This document shows, piece after piece, positions 24,956 to 34,411 of a stretch of 64,000 nt of DNA (the first letter of the stretch is position 1; every line of letters begins with the position of its first letter). The stretch is taken from the NCBI RefSeq assembly GCF_034651555.1, contig NZ_JAYEEQ010000006.1:62001-126000 (forward strand). The letters run 5' to 3'. The notes beneath the pieces are model-generated. The model made no database searches. It saw only the letters and a list, made by a program, of their open reading frames with translations, and had not been told where the DNA came from. Source of the DNA: Aurantibrevibacter litoralis. GTDB taxonomy: Bacteria > Bacteroidota > Bacteroidia > Flavobacteriales > Flavobacteriaceae. Position numbers and translations under genes: made by a program.

Positions 24956-25885
24956 CTAATTTTTAGGCAAAAAAACCTCAGCCATCATGCAGCGAGCACT
25001 GCCGCCTCCGCCCGTTTCAATGGTTTCCAAATTACTATGTAAAATTTCGCAATGCTTTTCTATTTTTTGAATTTGAGCCGGGGTTAAGCTATGAAATGCT
25101 GCGGAGCTCATAACTAACAAACGCTTATCGTTTTTACCCAGTACTTGAAGCATATTCCCCGCAAAATGATGCATTTGTTGTTCTGTGATGGCAATGATTT
25201 CTTTGCCATCTTGTTTTAGATGATCTACTACGTTTTTTCTTTCCTTTTTGTCGTCAATAGTATCCAAACAAATAACAGAAAAGGTTTCGCCCAAACACAT
25301 CATTACATTGGTATGGTATATAGGCACACGTTTTCCATCTACCGATTGATTTGCGGTAAACAAAACGGGAGTGTATTCAAAATCTTCGCAAAATTCAATA
25401 AATAGTTCTTCGTCTGCACGAGCAGATAACGCGCAATACGCTTTTCTATTGACCCTATCCAATAAAATACTTCCGGTACCTTCAAGAAATACACCCTCTT
25501 CTTCAGCTGAGGTGTAGTCTATAATATGTTCTATAACAAAACCTTCCGCTTCAATCCTTTCCAAAACATCTTCTCTACGTTCATTACGCCTATTTTCGGC
25601 AAACATCGGGTATAAGGCCACATTGCCATTCTCATGAAATGAAACCCAATTATTCGGAAAAATGGAATCTGGAGTATCGGCTTCTTTAGTATCATCTATT
25701 ACGATTACATGAATTCCTTGGGCTCTAAGAACAGTTACAAAGGCATCAAATTCTTGTTGCGCCCTACTGTTTATGGTTGCGTTTTTTAGGTCGATATCCT
25801 CCTGAAAAAAATTATTAACGGCAGTCTGTTCATTCATCCGGAAATTTACCGGCCGAATCATTAAAATGGTATTGGTTACCTGCAT
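24956..25885 (-). CDS. ctlX: Citrulline hydrolase CtlX (guanidino-modifying enzyme fold)
   Basis: A 309-residue enzyme of the arginine deiminase/DDAH superfamily. The opening TNTILMIRPVNFRMNEQTAVNNFF is characteristic of CtlX, which hydrolyses citrulline to ornithine. Probable active-site elements are FPNNWVSFHENG, the EGTGS segment in FLEGTGSILLD, the His in YHTNVMMCLG and the nucleophilic Cys near residue 299 in GGGGSARCMMAEVF. It is 55 nt downstream of a second superfamily member on the same strand, suggesting an operon for arginine/citrulline turnover. Confidence 0.87.
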   Translation of the reverse strand: MQVTNTILMIRPVNFRMNEQTAVNNFFQEDIDLKNATINSRAQQEFDAFVTVLRAQGIHVIVIDDTKEADTPDSIFPNNWVSFHENGNVALYPMFAENRRNERREDVLERIEAEGFVIEHIIDYTSAEEEGVFLEGTGSILLDRVNRKAYCALSARADEELFIEFCEDFEYTPVLFTANQSVDGKRVPIYHTNVMMCLGETFSVICLDTIDDKKERKNVVDHLKQDGKEIIAITEQQMHHFAGNMLQVLGKNDKRLLVMSSAAFHSLTPAQIQKIEKHCEILHSNLETIETGGGGSARCMMAEVFLPKN

Positions 25886-25940
25886 AGCAATTCATTTAAC
25901 TGTTTAAGAATAATACTCTAAAAATGGAATATCATTGGTT

Positions 25941-26855
25941 TTACGCCCGTATCAGCGGCAATGTACTACAGCGAAGCAAGCCTTCTTGTTTGGATATTTC
26001 GGCATAAGGAATTTCTTCTACGGTAAACCCCTTTTGCCTTAACCATGTATTTAAACGAGTAAAACTGCGTTCAGAAACAATCACCTTGGGCGAAATAGAA
26101 AATATATTACTGTACATATGATACATTTCGTCTTTGGTAATTTCAAAGATATTTTCGGCCCCAAAGTAATTCACCAACCATTGGTATTCCTCCTCGATTA
26201 AAAATCCATTTTTATGTAGTATCGCCTTATTCGTTCCTATAGGTTGAAAACAACAGTCCAGATGAAGCGCATTTTCACGGGCAATGGTGTTCGATTTTCT
26301 TAGTTCGAAGGGCTTTACTATTTTATGGGGAAATAAATTAGCAATATAGGTTACCGCAACTTTATTGGTTCGCGCCGTAATGTAATCAGGATAATCGTCG
26401 CCCGAATACGTGCCAATGAAAATATATTCTTTCCAAGGCATTACATCACCTCCTTCTATATGTGCCTCTCGCGGCAATTGAATGATATTTTCGGGGGCAA
26501 TGCGATCTAAAACATGTTTTATGGCCTGAAATTCCCGTTCTCTTTCCGGCAGAATATTGGCTTTTATTAATTTGTCTTCAATTACAAAAGCGATATCTCT
26601 GGAAAAAATCTGGTTGCAATTAGGTATCACTGTTGGTCTAAATACCTGCACGTCATATTTTTCAAAAACAGTTGCAAAAGCATCCATTTCTAAAATCATA
26701 TCGGATTCTTTAGGATACGTTCCTGCCAAAATATGCGCTAACGATTTTGGGTCATAAGCGTCTTCTGGTTTTGGGGCACCACCACAACTTTCGGCCGTTC
26801 CTAAAACTACTGCTTTTAATGGCGAGGTTTCATCTGAAATATGTAATCGTAACAT
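25941..26855 (-). CDS. Amidinotransferase/arginine deiminase-fold hydrolase
   Basis: A 304-residue member of the guanidino-modifying superfamily. Visible elements are PNCNQIFSRDIAFVIED (the FxRD substrate-binding block), EGGDVMPW, the catalytic His in LHLDCCFQPIG and the nucleophilic Cys at about 296 in EGLLRCSTLPLIR. The fold covers arginine deiminase, DDAH and amidinotransferase; the exact substrate cannot be told by eye. It is first in the probable operon with ctlX and has a -7 element 15 nt upstream. Confidence 0.83.
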   Translation of the reverse strand: MLRLHISDETSPLKAVVLGTAESCGGAPKPEDAYDPKSLAHILAGTYPKESDMILEMDAFATVFEKYDVQVFRPTVIPNCNQIFSRDIAFVIEDKLIKANILPEREREFQAIKHVLDRIAPENIIQLPREAHIEGGDVMPWKEYIFIGTYSGDDYPDYITARTNKVAVTYIANLFPHKIVKPFELRKSNTIARENALHLDCCFQPIGTNKAILHKNGFLIEEEYQWLVNYFGAENIFEITKDEMYHMYSNIFSISPKVIVSERSFTRLNTWLRQKGFTVEEIPYAEISKQEGLLRCSTLPLIRA

Positions 26856-26869
26856 GAACCTATTTTATG

Positions 26870-26877
26870 CAAAGATA
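26870..26877 (-). promoter_or_regulatory. Candidate -7 promoter element of the amidinotransferase-fold gene
   Basis: The minus strand reads TATCTTTG, a full consensus match, 14 nt before the ATG at 26855. The predicted leader is under 12 nt. The gltA terminator lies about 20 nt upstream. Confidence 0.5.
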
Positions 26878-26894
26878 GCTATAGTGCCCTCTAA

Positions 26895-26937
26895 TAAAAA
26901 AGCCGTCTCTTGCTAAAAACATAGCAAGAGACGGCTC
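26895..26937 (-). terminator. Rho-independent terminator of gltA
   Basis: A perfect 15-bp stem (AGCCGTCTCTTGCTA paired with its complement around a 6-nt loop) is followed on the minus strand by TTTTTTATTA. It lies 20 nt after the gltA stop. Confidence 0.93.
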
Positions 26938-26956
26938 ATTTTGAAATAGCCAATTA

Positions 26957-28243
26957 TTAGCGCTTATCTACGGGCAAAAAGGCTCTATGATTGGCACCTG
27001 TATAGACTTGTCTGGGCCTTCCTATAGGTTCATTTCTAAGTCGCATTTCGCGCCATTGGGCTATCCAACCCGGGAGGCGACCCATGGCAAACATTACGGT
27101 AAACATTTCTGTGGGTATGCCCAAAGCTCTGTATATAATTCCTGAATAAAAATCTACATTAGGATACAATTTACGATCCACAAAATAAGCATCTTCCAAG
27201 GCTTCCTTGGCCAATCCTTTTGCGATTTCTAAGATAGGATCATCAATGCCTAAATCTGCCAATACTTCGTCGGCAGCTTTCTTAATGATTTTAGCGCGAG
27301 GGTCAAAATTTTTATACACTCGATGTCCGAAACCCATCAGTCGAAAAGGATCATTTTTGTCCTTTGCTTTAGCCATATATTTGGCCGTATCGCCCCCATC
27401 TTTTTCAATAGCTTCCAACATTTCTAATACCGCCTGATTGGCTCCTCCGTGCAACGGCCCCCAAAGGGCTAAGATGCCGGCAGAAAGGGATGCAAACAAT
27501 CCGGCATGAGAGGATCCTACGATACGCACCGTAGAAGTAGAGCAATTTTGCTCATGATCTGCATGCAAAATTAAAAGTTTGTCAAGGGCATCTATGACAA
27601 TTCTATTTCTTTTGTATTCTTGATTTGGTTTTTTGAACATCATTTTATGGATGTTCTCCACATAACCCAGAGAATCATCACCATAATCCAGTGGTAATCC
27701 TTTTCTTTTTCTCATTGTCCAGGCCACTAGTACAGGAAATTTAGCTAAAATGCGAACAATAGCCCAATACATATCCTTTTCGGAAGACACATTCACCGAA
27801 GAAGGATTAAAAGCAATTAAAGCACTTGTTAATGATGATAAGACACCCATTGGATGCGCCGATTTTGGAAAGCCATCCAAAATCTTCTTCATTTCTTCAT
27901 CGACCTCGGACTCACTTTTGATGTCATTATGAAATTTTTCAAGTTGCACCTTATCCGGCAATTCTCCAAAAATCAGTAAATAGGCAACCTCAAGAAAATC
28001 TGCCTTTTCTGCAAGTTCTTCTATGGCATATCCGCGATACCTAAGAATTCCCTGCTCTCCGTCCAAAAAAGTAACGGCACTTTCACATGATCCTGTATTC
28101 TTATACCCCGGGTCTATGGTAATCATTCCGGTTGCGGCGCGTAACGATTTAATATCTATGGCAAGCTCATCTTCTGTGCCCTTAATTACAGGAAAATCGT
28201 ATTTTTTTCCTTCATATTCTAATGTGGCTTTGTCTGACATTTG
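26957..28243 (-). CDS. gltA: Citrate synthase
   Basis: A 428-residue type II citrate synthase that condenses oxaloacetate and acetyl-CoA at the entry to the TCA cycle. Typical blocks are GILRYRGYAIEELAEK, the His-containing LHADHEQNCSTSTVR and GPLHGGANQAVLEML, FGHRVYKNFDPRA with catalytic residues, and the C-terminal RPRQVYTG. The start at 28243 (MSDKATLEYEGKKY) gives the standard family length; an in-frame codon at 28303 would add 20 atypical residues. A strong terminator follows. Confidence 0.97.
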   Translation of the reverse strand, partial: QMSDKATLEYEGKKYDFPVIKGTEDELAIDIKSLRAATGMITIDPGYKNTGSCESAVTFLDGEQGILRYRGYAIEELAEKADFLEVAYLLIFGELPDKVQLEKFHNDIKSESEVDEEMKKILDGFPKSAHPMGVLSSLTSALIAFNPSSVNVSSEKDMYWAIVRILAKFPVLVAWTMRKRKGLPLDYGDDSLGYVENIHKMMFKKPNQEYKRNRIVIDALDKLLILHADHEQNCSTSTVRIVGSSHAGLFASLSAGILALWGPLHGGANQAVLEMLEAIEKDGGDTAKYMAKAKDKNDPFRLMGFGHRVYKNFDPRAKIIKKAADEVLADLGIDDPILEIAKGLAKEALEDAYFVDRKLYPNVDFYSGIIYRALGIPTEMFTVMFAMGRLPGWIAQWREMRLRNEPIGRPRQVYTGANHRAFLPVDKR

Positions 28244-28358
28244 TTTAATTTTCGTGTTATTATCTATTAAGGTAAATTTATGAAAAACAAGGAAGGTTAA
28301 CAATTACTTCGGTCCATTTGTCGTTTTATTAACAGTAACCTTAGGCACTAACCCTATT

Positions 28359-29906
28359 TTATGTATTTTCTTTTAAAGCGTACAAATTTTTATAATACGC
28401 ACTTACTGATTTTTCCCATGTAAATCGCATTTTTTTTGCATTTGCACGAATGGCATCCCACTTTTTTTTATCCTTTTCGAACAAGGCAAGTACCTCATCA
28501 AAAACGGCTTTCATATTTTTAATTTTATCATTGTAGGTAGTTCCATCAAACACAAATCCTGTTTCCATATGAGTAACCGTATCTCTCAACCCTCCTGTGT
28601 AGTGCACTAAACATGGATTACCATTTCGCATGGCCAACATTTGGCTAATACCACAGGGTTCAAAAAGGCTCGGCATAAAATACAAATCGCATTCCAGATA
28701 AATAGAATCAATAACATCTTCGGACTGTCCGTTTATAAAGATAAAATTTTTATGGGCATAACTAATCTCGCGAAATGATTTCTCGTAATCCGGGTCTCCG
28801 GTACCAAGTATAATAAATATCCCATTTATTTTTTCTAATTTTTGAAGTATCGCTATCAATGCCTTTGGCGATCGTTTAAAAAAATAAAATTTTTGCTCGG
28901 TAAGTCGCGCAACACTTGCACAAACAAATCGAGGCGGTTCTGATAGAAAAGGCACTAATTTTTCTCCCGTATGCGCTAAAAAATCGGCCTTATACTTTTT
29001 AGATTCTTCTTGTAGCCAATGAAATATGGCATTTATGGTGTTGAGATATATGGCGCCTTTCTTAGCTTCTCTTATTTGGGAATAGTTGCTTCCATTAAGT
29101 ATCCCAAACAGACGACCTTCCTTATCTGCCTTTTGCAGATCGTTTTCCAAGCCTTCACCTCCTATAAATTCGGGTAGTCTGCTAGGTCGCAAAATATCTT
29201 CTTTATAAGACGGCGAAACGGTATGTACCGCATCGGCAAAACGAATACCTATGGCCATAAGATTAATACAATCGGGATAGCGTTGGTCCATTAATTTTTC
29301 TGTATCTAAAGGTATTTCGGGAAACCAATTGGCTATAGAAGCGTAATTGTCTGTAAAAGGGCGAATCCCTTGGATGGCCAAATTGTGAATACTATACACA
29401 AACCGAATGTCTCTTAGATTATTGTAAGATGAATGATAGGCTCTTAAAAAAAGTAATAGACTGGTATGCCAATCGTGAAGATGTACTATATCCACACTGC
29501 CAAATACTCCTTTTTTGATGGCTTCAGCAACGGCTGTACAGAAAATAATAAATTTGATAGCATCTGTATAAAACGGTTCTTCCGAATCGTTATGATACAT
29601 ATGTGCAATTTCCCCAGCTTGTATTTCCGAGTGATGCAGCACGTAATGATGCACATTGGGAAACTCTTTTTTTGGAATAACCTTATAGACAAACGCCGTA
29701 TAAACCATTCCCCTTAATCGAAAATTGAGCTGTTGCAGTAAAATGCCATTTAGATGCAATCTGGAATACGCAGGTACTATAACGTGGACTTTATCGCCTT
29801 TGACCGAAATTTGCCTTGGTACATCTCGTACCACATCGCCCATACCACCAGCCTTACAATTGGGAATGGCATCATTCTCTGCAGCTACAAATAGAAAATT
29901 AGTCAT
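28359..29906 (-). CDS. GT5 glycogen/starch synthase-like glycosyltransferase
   Basis: A 515-residue GT-B glycosyltransferase of family GT5. The N-terminal nucleotide-sugar signature is KAGGMGDV (18-25), a variant of the KTGGL motif; further blocks are VDIVHLHDWHTSLL, HNLAIQG and the C-terminal LFEPCGISQMLAMRNGNPCLVHYTGGLRDTV, which holds the catalytic Glu and donor-binding residues. It should elongate alpha-1,4-glucan from ADP- or UDP-glucose. No branching enzyme or pyrophosphorylase gene is adjacent, so the pathway assignment rests on the family alone. It is followed on the same strand by gltA about 115 nt away. Confidence 0.85.
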   Translation of the reverse strand: MTNFLFVAAENDAIPNCKAGGMGDVVRDVPRQISVKGDKVHVIVPAYSRLHLNGILLQQLNFRLRGMVYTAFVYKVIPKKEFPNVHHYVLHHSEIQAGEIAHMYHNDSEEPFYTDAIKFIIFCTAVAEAIKKGVFGSVDIVHLHDWHTSLLLFLRAYHSSYNNLRDIRFVYSIHNLAIQGIRPFTDNYASIANWFPEIPLDTEKLMDQRYPDCINLMAIGIRFADAVHTVSPSYKEDILRPSRLPEFIGGEGLENDLQKADKEGRLFGILNGSNYSQIREAKKGAIYLNTINAIFHWLQEESKKYKADFLAHTGEKLVPFLSEPPRFVCASVARLTEQKFYFFKRSPKALIAILQKLEKINGIFIILGTGDPDYEKSFREISYAHKNFIFINGQSEDVIDSIYLECDLYFMPSLFEPCGISQMLAMRNGNPCLVHYTGGLRDTVTHMETGFVFDGTTYNDKIKNMKAVFDEVLALFEKDKKKWDAIRANAKKMRFTWEKSVSAYYKNLYALKENT

Positions 29907-29974
29907 ACGATACCCTGTTTTTTTATGCTGTTACAATATATTATTTTAAGGTAGATAATGTGTTACATACTTCC

Positions 29975-30008
29975 AAAAAAAAACCTCTCTTTTCAGAAAG
30001 GTTTTTTA
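29975..30008 (-). terminator. Rho-independent terminator of eno
   Basis: A stem of AAAAAACCT and AGGTTTTTT around a 12-nt loop lies 23 nt after the eno stop; its A/T arms give a T-run on the minus strand. Confidence 0.7.
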
Positions 30009-30030
30009 AATACGCTATGGCTAAAACACC

Positions 30031-31320
30031 TTAGTTTACTTTAAAGGCGTTTTGTTGCGGATAATAGGCGGTAGTTCCTAGCTCCTCCTCTATACGGAGT
30101 AATTGGTTGTATTTGGCCATACGATCTGATCTGGAGGCTGACCCGGTTTTGATTTGACCGGTGTTTAAGGCTACGGCCAAATCGGCGATCGTATTGTCTT
30201 CAGTTTCCCCTGAACGATGAGACATTACTGAGGTATATCCGGCGTTTTTAGCCATGTTCACGGCAGCAATAGTTTCTGTTAACGTACCTATTTGGTTCAC
30301 TTTTATAAGGATAGAATTGGCAATGCCATTTTTAATACCTTTAGAAAGTCGCTCTACATTGGTTACAAACAAATCATCGCCTACTAATTGTACTTTATCG
30401 CCGATCTTTTCGGTAAGCAATTTCCAACCGTCCCAATCGTTCTCATCCATACCATCTTCTATGGATATGATCGGATATTTTGCACTCAAGTCTGCCAAGT
30501 ATTGCGCTTGTTCGGCCGAAGTTCTAATGGCACCTTTATCACCCTCAAACTTCGTGTAGTCGTATTTACCATTCACATAAAATTCGGCAGCTGCACAGTC
30601 TAGGGCAATCATCACATCATCACCTAGGGTATAACCGGCATTAGAAACTGCTTTGCCTATGGTATCTAATGCATCTTCGGTACCTCCAAGCGTTGGTGCA
30701 AAACCACCCTCATCTCCTACCGCAGTGCTTAATCCTCTATCGTGTAATACCTTTTTAAGATTATGGAATATCTCCGTACCCATTTGCATGGCATGCGAAA
30801 AGTTTTTGGCTTTTACCGGCATTACCATAAATTCCTGAAAGGCTATGGGCGCATCGGAATGCGATCCTCCATTAATAATATTCATCATTGGTACCGGTAA
30901 GGTATTAGCACTTACACCACCCACATACCTGTATAGTGGCATTCCCAATTCTTCGGCAGCCGCTTTGGCAACGGCCAAAGACACCCCAAGTATGGCATTG
31001 GCGCCTAATTTAGATTTGTTAGGTGTACCATCTAACGCAATCATCGTTTGATCTATTAGATTTTGATCAAAAACAGACATCGCAATAATTTCCTCGGCTA
31101 TAATATCATTTACATTCGCTACCGCTTTGGTAACTCCTTTGCCCATAAAGGCTTTACCTCCATCACGAAGTTCTACGGCTTCATGCTCCCCTGTGGATGC
31201 TCCTGAAGGAACTGCTGCACGCCCCACAACACCATTTTCCGTAGTTACATCTACCTCTACGGTAGGATTACCTCTTGAATCTAAAATTTGTCTCGCATGA
31301 ATGCTTAGAATAATACTCAT
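30031..31320 (-). CDS. eno: Enolase
   Basis: A 429-residue phosphopyruvate hydratase that converts 2-phosphoglycerate to phosphoenolpyruvate in glycolysis. Signature blocks are HARQILDSRGNPTVEV, the loop GASTGEHEAVELRDG, GDEGGFAP with the general acid Glu, the metal ligands in VMIALDCAAAEF, SIEDGMDENDW and VGDDLFVTN, the catalytic Lys in NSILIKVNQIGT and MSHRSGETEDN. It is separated from carA by about 100 nt and has its own -7 element and terminator. Confidence 0.98.
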   Translation of the reverse strand: MSIILSIHARQILDSRGNPTVEVDVTTENGVVGRAAVPSGASTGEHEAVELRDGGKAFMGKGVTKAVANVNDIIAEEIIAMSVFDQNLIDQTMIALDGTPNKSKLGANAILGVSLAVAKAAAEELGMPLYRYVGGVSANTLPVPMMNIINGGSHSDAPIAFQEFMVMPVKAKNFSHAMQMGTEIFHNLKKVLHDRGLSTAVGDEGGFAPTLGGTEDALDTIGKAVSNAGYTLGDDVMIALDCAAAEFYVNGKYDYTKFEGDKGAIRTSAEQAQYLADLSAKYPIISIEDGMDENDWDGWKLLTEKIGDKVQLVGDDLFVTNVERLSKGIKNGIANSILIKVNQIGTLTETIAAVNMAKNAGYTSVMSHRSGETEDNTIADLAVALNTGQIKTGSASRSDRMAKYNQLLRIEEELGTTAYYPQQNAFKVN

Positions 31321-31353
31321 AATAGTGTATTTTGATTATTTTTTAATTTTTTA

Positions 31354-31361
31354 CAAAGATA
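31354..31361 (-). promoter_or_regulatory. Candidate -7 promoter element of eno
   Basis: The minus strand reads TATCTTTG, a full TAnnTTTG match, 33 nt before the eno ATG. No TTG at the optimal distance. Confidence 0.5.
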
Positions 31362-31420
31362 TAAAAGCAGGTGTAACTACGGGGCTTTACTACCAATATT
31401 GACACAAAAACAACAAAAAC

Positions 31421-32548
31421 TTAAACCGACGTACTTTTGGCAACGCGAGAGGCTATCATTTCGAAAAATTGATCGAAAAGATACTCGGCATCATGCGGCC
31501 CCGGACTGGCTTCCGGATGGTATTGTACAGAAAATACGTCTTTGTCCTTTATACGAATGCCGGCTACCGTTTGATCGTTGAGATGCACATGTGTAATTTC
31601 CAAATTGGGATGAGCTTCTGCTTCCTCCCTATTTATAGCAAAACCATGATTTTGGGAGGTTATTTCCCCTTTTCCCGTAATTAAGTTCATGACCGGATGG
31701 TTAATTCCTCTATGTCCGTTATGCATCTTGTAGGTAGAAACACCATTGGCTAAGGCAATTACTTGATGGCCTAAACAGATGCCAAAAAGCGGCATATCGG
31801 CTTCTATAATTTTTTTAGCTGTACCAATGGCATCTACCAGAGGTTCCGGATCTCCGGGGCCGTTAGAAATAAAATAGCCGTGGGGTTGCCAATCTTGCAT
31901 TTCCTCTAAAGTAGCGTTATAAGGAAACACTTTTATATAAGCGTCTCTTTTGGCTAAATTTCTAAGGATATTCTTTTTAATACCAATATCTAAAGCTGCT
32001 ATTTTGTAGGTGGCCTCCGGGGTTCCATAAAAATAAGCTTCTTTCGTAGCTACTTTAGACGCCAGCTCTAATCCCTTCATACTCGGCACTTGTTTTAGCT
32101 GTTCCTTTAAGCGATCAATGTGTTCAACATCGGTAGAAATTACCGCGTTCATTGCGCCATGATCTCGTATATAGGCGACTAGGGCACGGGTATCTACATC
32201 GGATATGGCAAAGAGCTTGTGTTCCTTTAAGAAATTGAGAAGGCTAAGATCTGCCTTTGATCTGGAAAAGTCATAACTAAAATTTTTACAAATGAGTCCT
32301 GCAATTTTAACGCTGTCTGATTCTACTTCGTCCTTTTGAGTACCATAATTTCCAATATGGGCATTGGTGGTCACCATCAGTTGTCCAAAATAAGACGGAT
32401 CTGTAAATATTTCCTGATAACCGGTCATCCCTGTATTGAAACAAACTTCCCCAAACGCGGTTCCCTCCTTGTCTCCAACAGATTTCCCAAAAAACATTGT
32501 TCCATCGGCTAATACTAATACTGCTTTTCTTCTTGCTAGATACTTCAC
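31421..32548 (-). CDS. carA: Carbamoyl-phosphate synthase small subunit
   Basis: A 375-residue glutaminase subunit that hydrolyses glutamine and passes ammonia to CarB for carbamoyl phosphate, the precursor of arginine and pyrimidines. The N-terminal LVLADGTMFFGKSVG and TGMTGYQEIFTDPSYFGQ blocks are typical; the class I amidotransferase domain has the nucleophile in LFGICLGHQ and His/Glu in FSVQYHPEASPGP. carB is not adjacent. The carA-eno order after the ribosomal cluster is common in flavobacteria. A terminator upstream at 32724-32752 separates it from rplQ. Confidence 0.97.
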   Translation of the reverse strand: MKYLARRKAVLVLADGTMFFGKSVGDKEGTAFGEVCFNTGMTGYQEIFTDPSYFGQLMVTTNAHIGNYGTQKDEVESDSVKIAGLICKNFSYDFSRSKADLSLLNFLKEHKLFAISDVDTRALVAYIRDHGAMNAVISTDVEHIDRLKEQLKQVPSMKGLELASKVATKEAYFYGTPEATYKIAALDIGIKKNILRNLAKRDAYIKVFPYNATLEEMQDWQPHGYFISNGPGDPEPLVDAIGTAKKIIEADMPLFGICLGHQVIALANGVSTYKMHNGHRGINHPVMNLITGKGEITSQNHGFAINREEAEAHPNLEITHVHLNDQTVAGIRIKDKDVFSVQYHPEASPGPHDAEYLFDQFFEMIASRVAKSTSV

Positions 32549-32723
32549 ACTAATAAATTTACATTAAACGTTTCACTTTAACTATTTTACATCCTTCCAT
32601 AAGGCATTTCCAATCATCCAAAGAAATCGAATATGTTACTTTCGAACATGATTCCCCTGCTTATATTAGGTCAGCTGGGAATTTATGAGGTAAACACAAA
32701 TTTTAGATTACAAAATAATACAA

Positions 32724-32752
32724 AAAAAGGATAAGCTTGTGGCCTATCCTTT
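32724..32752 (-). terminator. Rho-independent terminator of the ribosomal cluster
   Basis: On the minus strand AAAGGATAGGC pairs with GCTTATCCTTT (one bulge/mismatch) and is followed by a run of T. It lies about 35 nt after the rplQ stop. Confidence 0.85.
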
Positions 32753-32784
32753 CTCTGTCTTTTAAAAAATATAAACTTTTTTTC

Positions 32785-33339
32785 TTAGGCATCTGAGCCA
32801 TCTGTTTTAGGTTCAACTACGTCATTTTTTGCAGTATCTTTTACTTTCGTTTCCGCCACACTGGTTTCTTGCTCTATTGCAGTCTCCGGGGTATCGGTCT
32901 TCTTTCTTCTACTTCTTCGTGTAGTCTTTTCCTTCTTCGGCTTGCCCGCATTATAGATCTCGTTAAAATCAACCAATTCTATCATGGCCATATCCGCATT
33001 ATCACCTAATCGATTCCCCAGTTTTATAATTCGGGTGTAACCGCCTGGTCGTTCTCCTACCTTTTCTGAAACCTGACTAAATAACTCGGTTACCGCATGT
33101 TTATCCCGAAGGTTTTTAAATACGATACGTCGATTCTGAGTTCCTTTTTCTACTGTGAGGTTATTGGTCACTTTTGATTTCGTAATCAGCGGTTCTATAA
33201 ATTCCTTAAGCGCCTTAGCTTTGGCCACCGTAGTGTTTATTCTTTTATGCTCAATTAAAGAACATGCCATATTGGCCAACATTGCCTTTCTATGTGAGGT
33301 AGTTCTACCTAATTGATTTATTTTTTTACCGTGTCTCAT
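32785..33339 (-). CDS. rplQ: 50S ribosomal protein L17 with long C-terminal extension
   Basis: The first ~120 residues are L17 (MRHGKKINQLGRTTSHRKAM, GGYTRIIKLGNRLGDNADMA). Residues from about 130 to 184 form an extra tail: a basic KPKKEKTTRRSRRKK cluster followed by an acidic Glu/Asp/Thr-rich stretch. The family is usually near 120-130 residues, so the tail is an added, probably disordered, feature seen in Bacteroidota. It is the last gene of the cluster. Confidence 0.96.
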   Translation of the reverse strand: MRHGKKINQLGRTTSHRKAMLANMACSLIEHKRINTTVAKAKALKEFIEPLITKSKVTNNLTVEKGTQNRRIVFKNLRDKHAVTELFSQVSEKVGERPGGYTRIIKLGNRLGDNADMAMIELVDFNEIYNAGKPKKEKTTRRSRRKKTDTPETAIEQETSVAETKVKDTAKNDVVEPKTDGSDA

Positions 33340-33400
33340 TGTTCGTTGCTATATGTTACTATCGATAATGTAATTATGCCTGCGCCTAAGCTTCAGGAAC

Positions 33401-34393
33401 CTAATCTTTATCTAATTTGTATTTGGACAAATCCATTCCAAAACTTAATCCTTTATTGATTACTAATTCTTCGAGCTCTGTCAATGATTTTTTACCGAAG
33501 TTTCTAAATTTCATTAAATCATTCTTATTGAAAGAAACCAAATCGCCTAGCGTGTCTACTTCTGCAGCCTTAAGACAGTTCAATGCCCGAACGGACAAAT
33601 CCATATCTACCAATTTGGTTTTTAAAAGCTGTCTCATGTGTAACGATTCCTCATCGTAGGTCTCGGTTTGCGCTATCTCGTCGGCCTCTAGTGTTATTCG
33701 CTCATCAGAAAACAACATAAAGTGATGAATAAGTACCTTTGCAGCCTCTGTTAAAGCTTCTTTTGGATGGATAGAGCCATCGGACGAAATTTCAAAAACC
33801 AATTTTTCGTAATCGGTTTTTTGTTCTACCCTAAAGTTTTCTATACTGTATTTTACGTTTTTGATAGGTGTAAAAATAGAATCTATAGCAATGGTACCTA
33901 AAGGTGCATTGGCCTTTTTATTTTCCTCTGCCGGAACGTAACCTCTACCCTTATCAATGACCAATTCCATGTTAATACTCACTTTGGCATCCATATTACA
34001 GATAACCAAATCTGGATTAAGGATTTGATATCCCGATATAAATTTTTGAAAATCGCCGGCTACCAATTGTGATTTGCCACTAACGGAAATCGATACCGTT
34101 TCGCTTTCTACATCGTCTATTTGTCTCTTAAACCGTACTTGCTTTAAATTAAGGATGATCTCGGTTACATCTTCTACAACACCAGGGATTACGGAAAATT
34201 CGTGATCTACCTTATCGATTCTTACAGAGGTAATTGCAAAACCTTCCAAGGAGGAAAGTAATACCCGTCGTAGTGCGTTACCAATGGTCAATCCATAGCC
34301 AGGTTCTAAAGGACGAAATTCGAATTTCCCTTCAAAATCTGAAGAATCGATCATTATAACTTTATCGGGTTTCTGAAAATTTAATAATGCCAT
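33401..34393 (-). CDS. rpoA: RNA polymerase alpha subunit
   Basis: A 330-residue alpha subunit. The N-terminal dimerisation domain shows FRPLEPGYGLTIGNALRRVLLSSLEG; the C-terminal domain, which contacts UP elements and regulators, shows LDMDLSVRALNCLKAA-type sequence (MDLSVRALNCLKAAEVDT) and FGKKSLTELEE. It is 19 nt downstream of rpsD and followed by rplQ, the classic alpha-operon order. Confidence 0.98.
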   Translation of the reverse strand: MALLNFQKPDKVIMIDSSDFEGKFEFRPLEPGYGLTIGNALRRVLLSSLEGFAITSVRIDKVDHEFSVIPGVVEDVTEIILNLKQVRFKRQIDDVESETVSISVSGKSQLVAGDFQKFISGYQILNPDLVICNMDAKVSINMELVIDKGRGYVPAEENKKANAPLGTIAIDSIFTPIKNVKYSIENFRVEQKTDYEKLVFEISSDGSIHPKEALTEAAKVLIHHFMLFSDERITLEADEIAQTETYDEESLHMRQLLKTKLVDMDLSVRALNCLKAAEVDTLGDLVSFNKNDLMKFRNFGKKSLTELEELVINKGLSFGMDLSKYKLDKD

Positions 34394-34411
34394 AACTGGT
34401 TCTGTGTTGCT

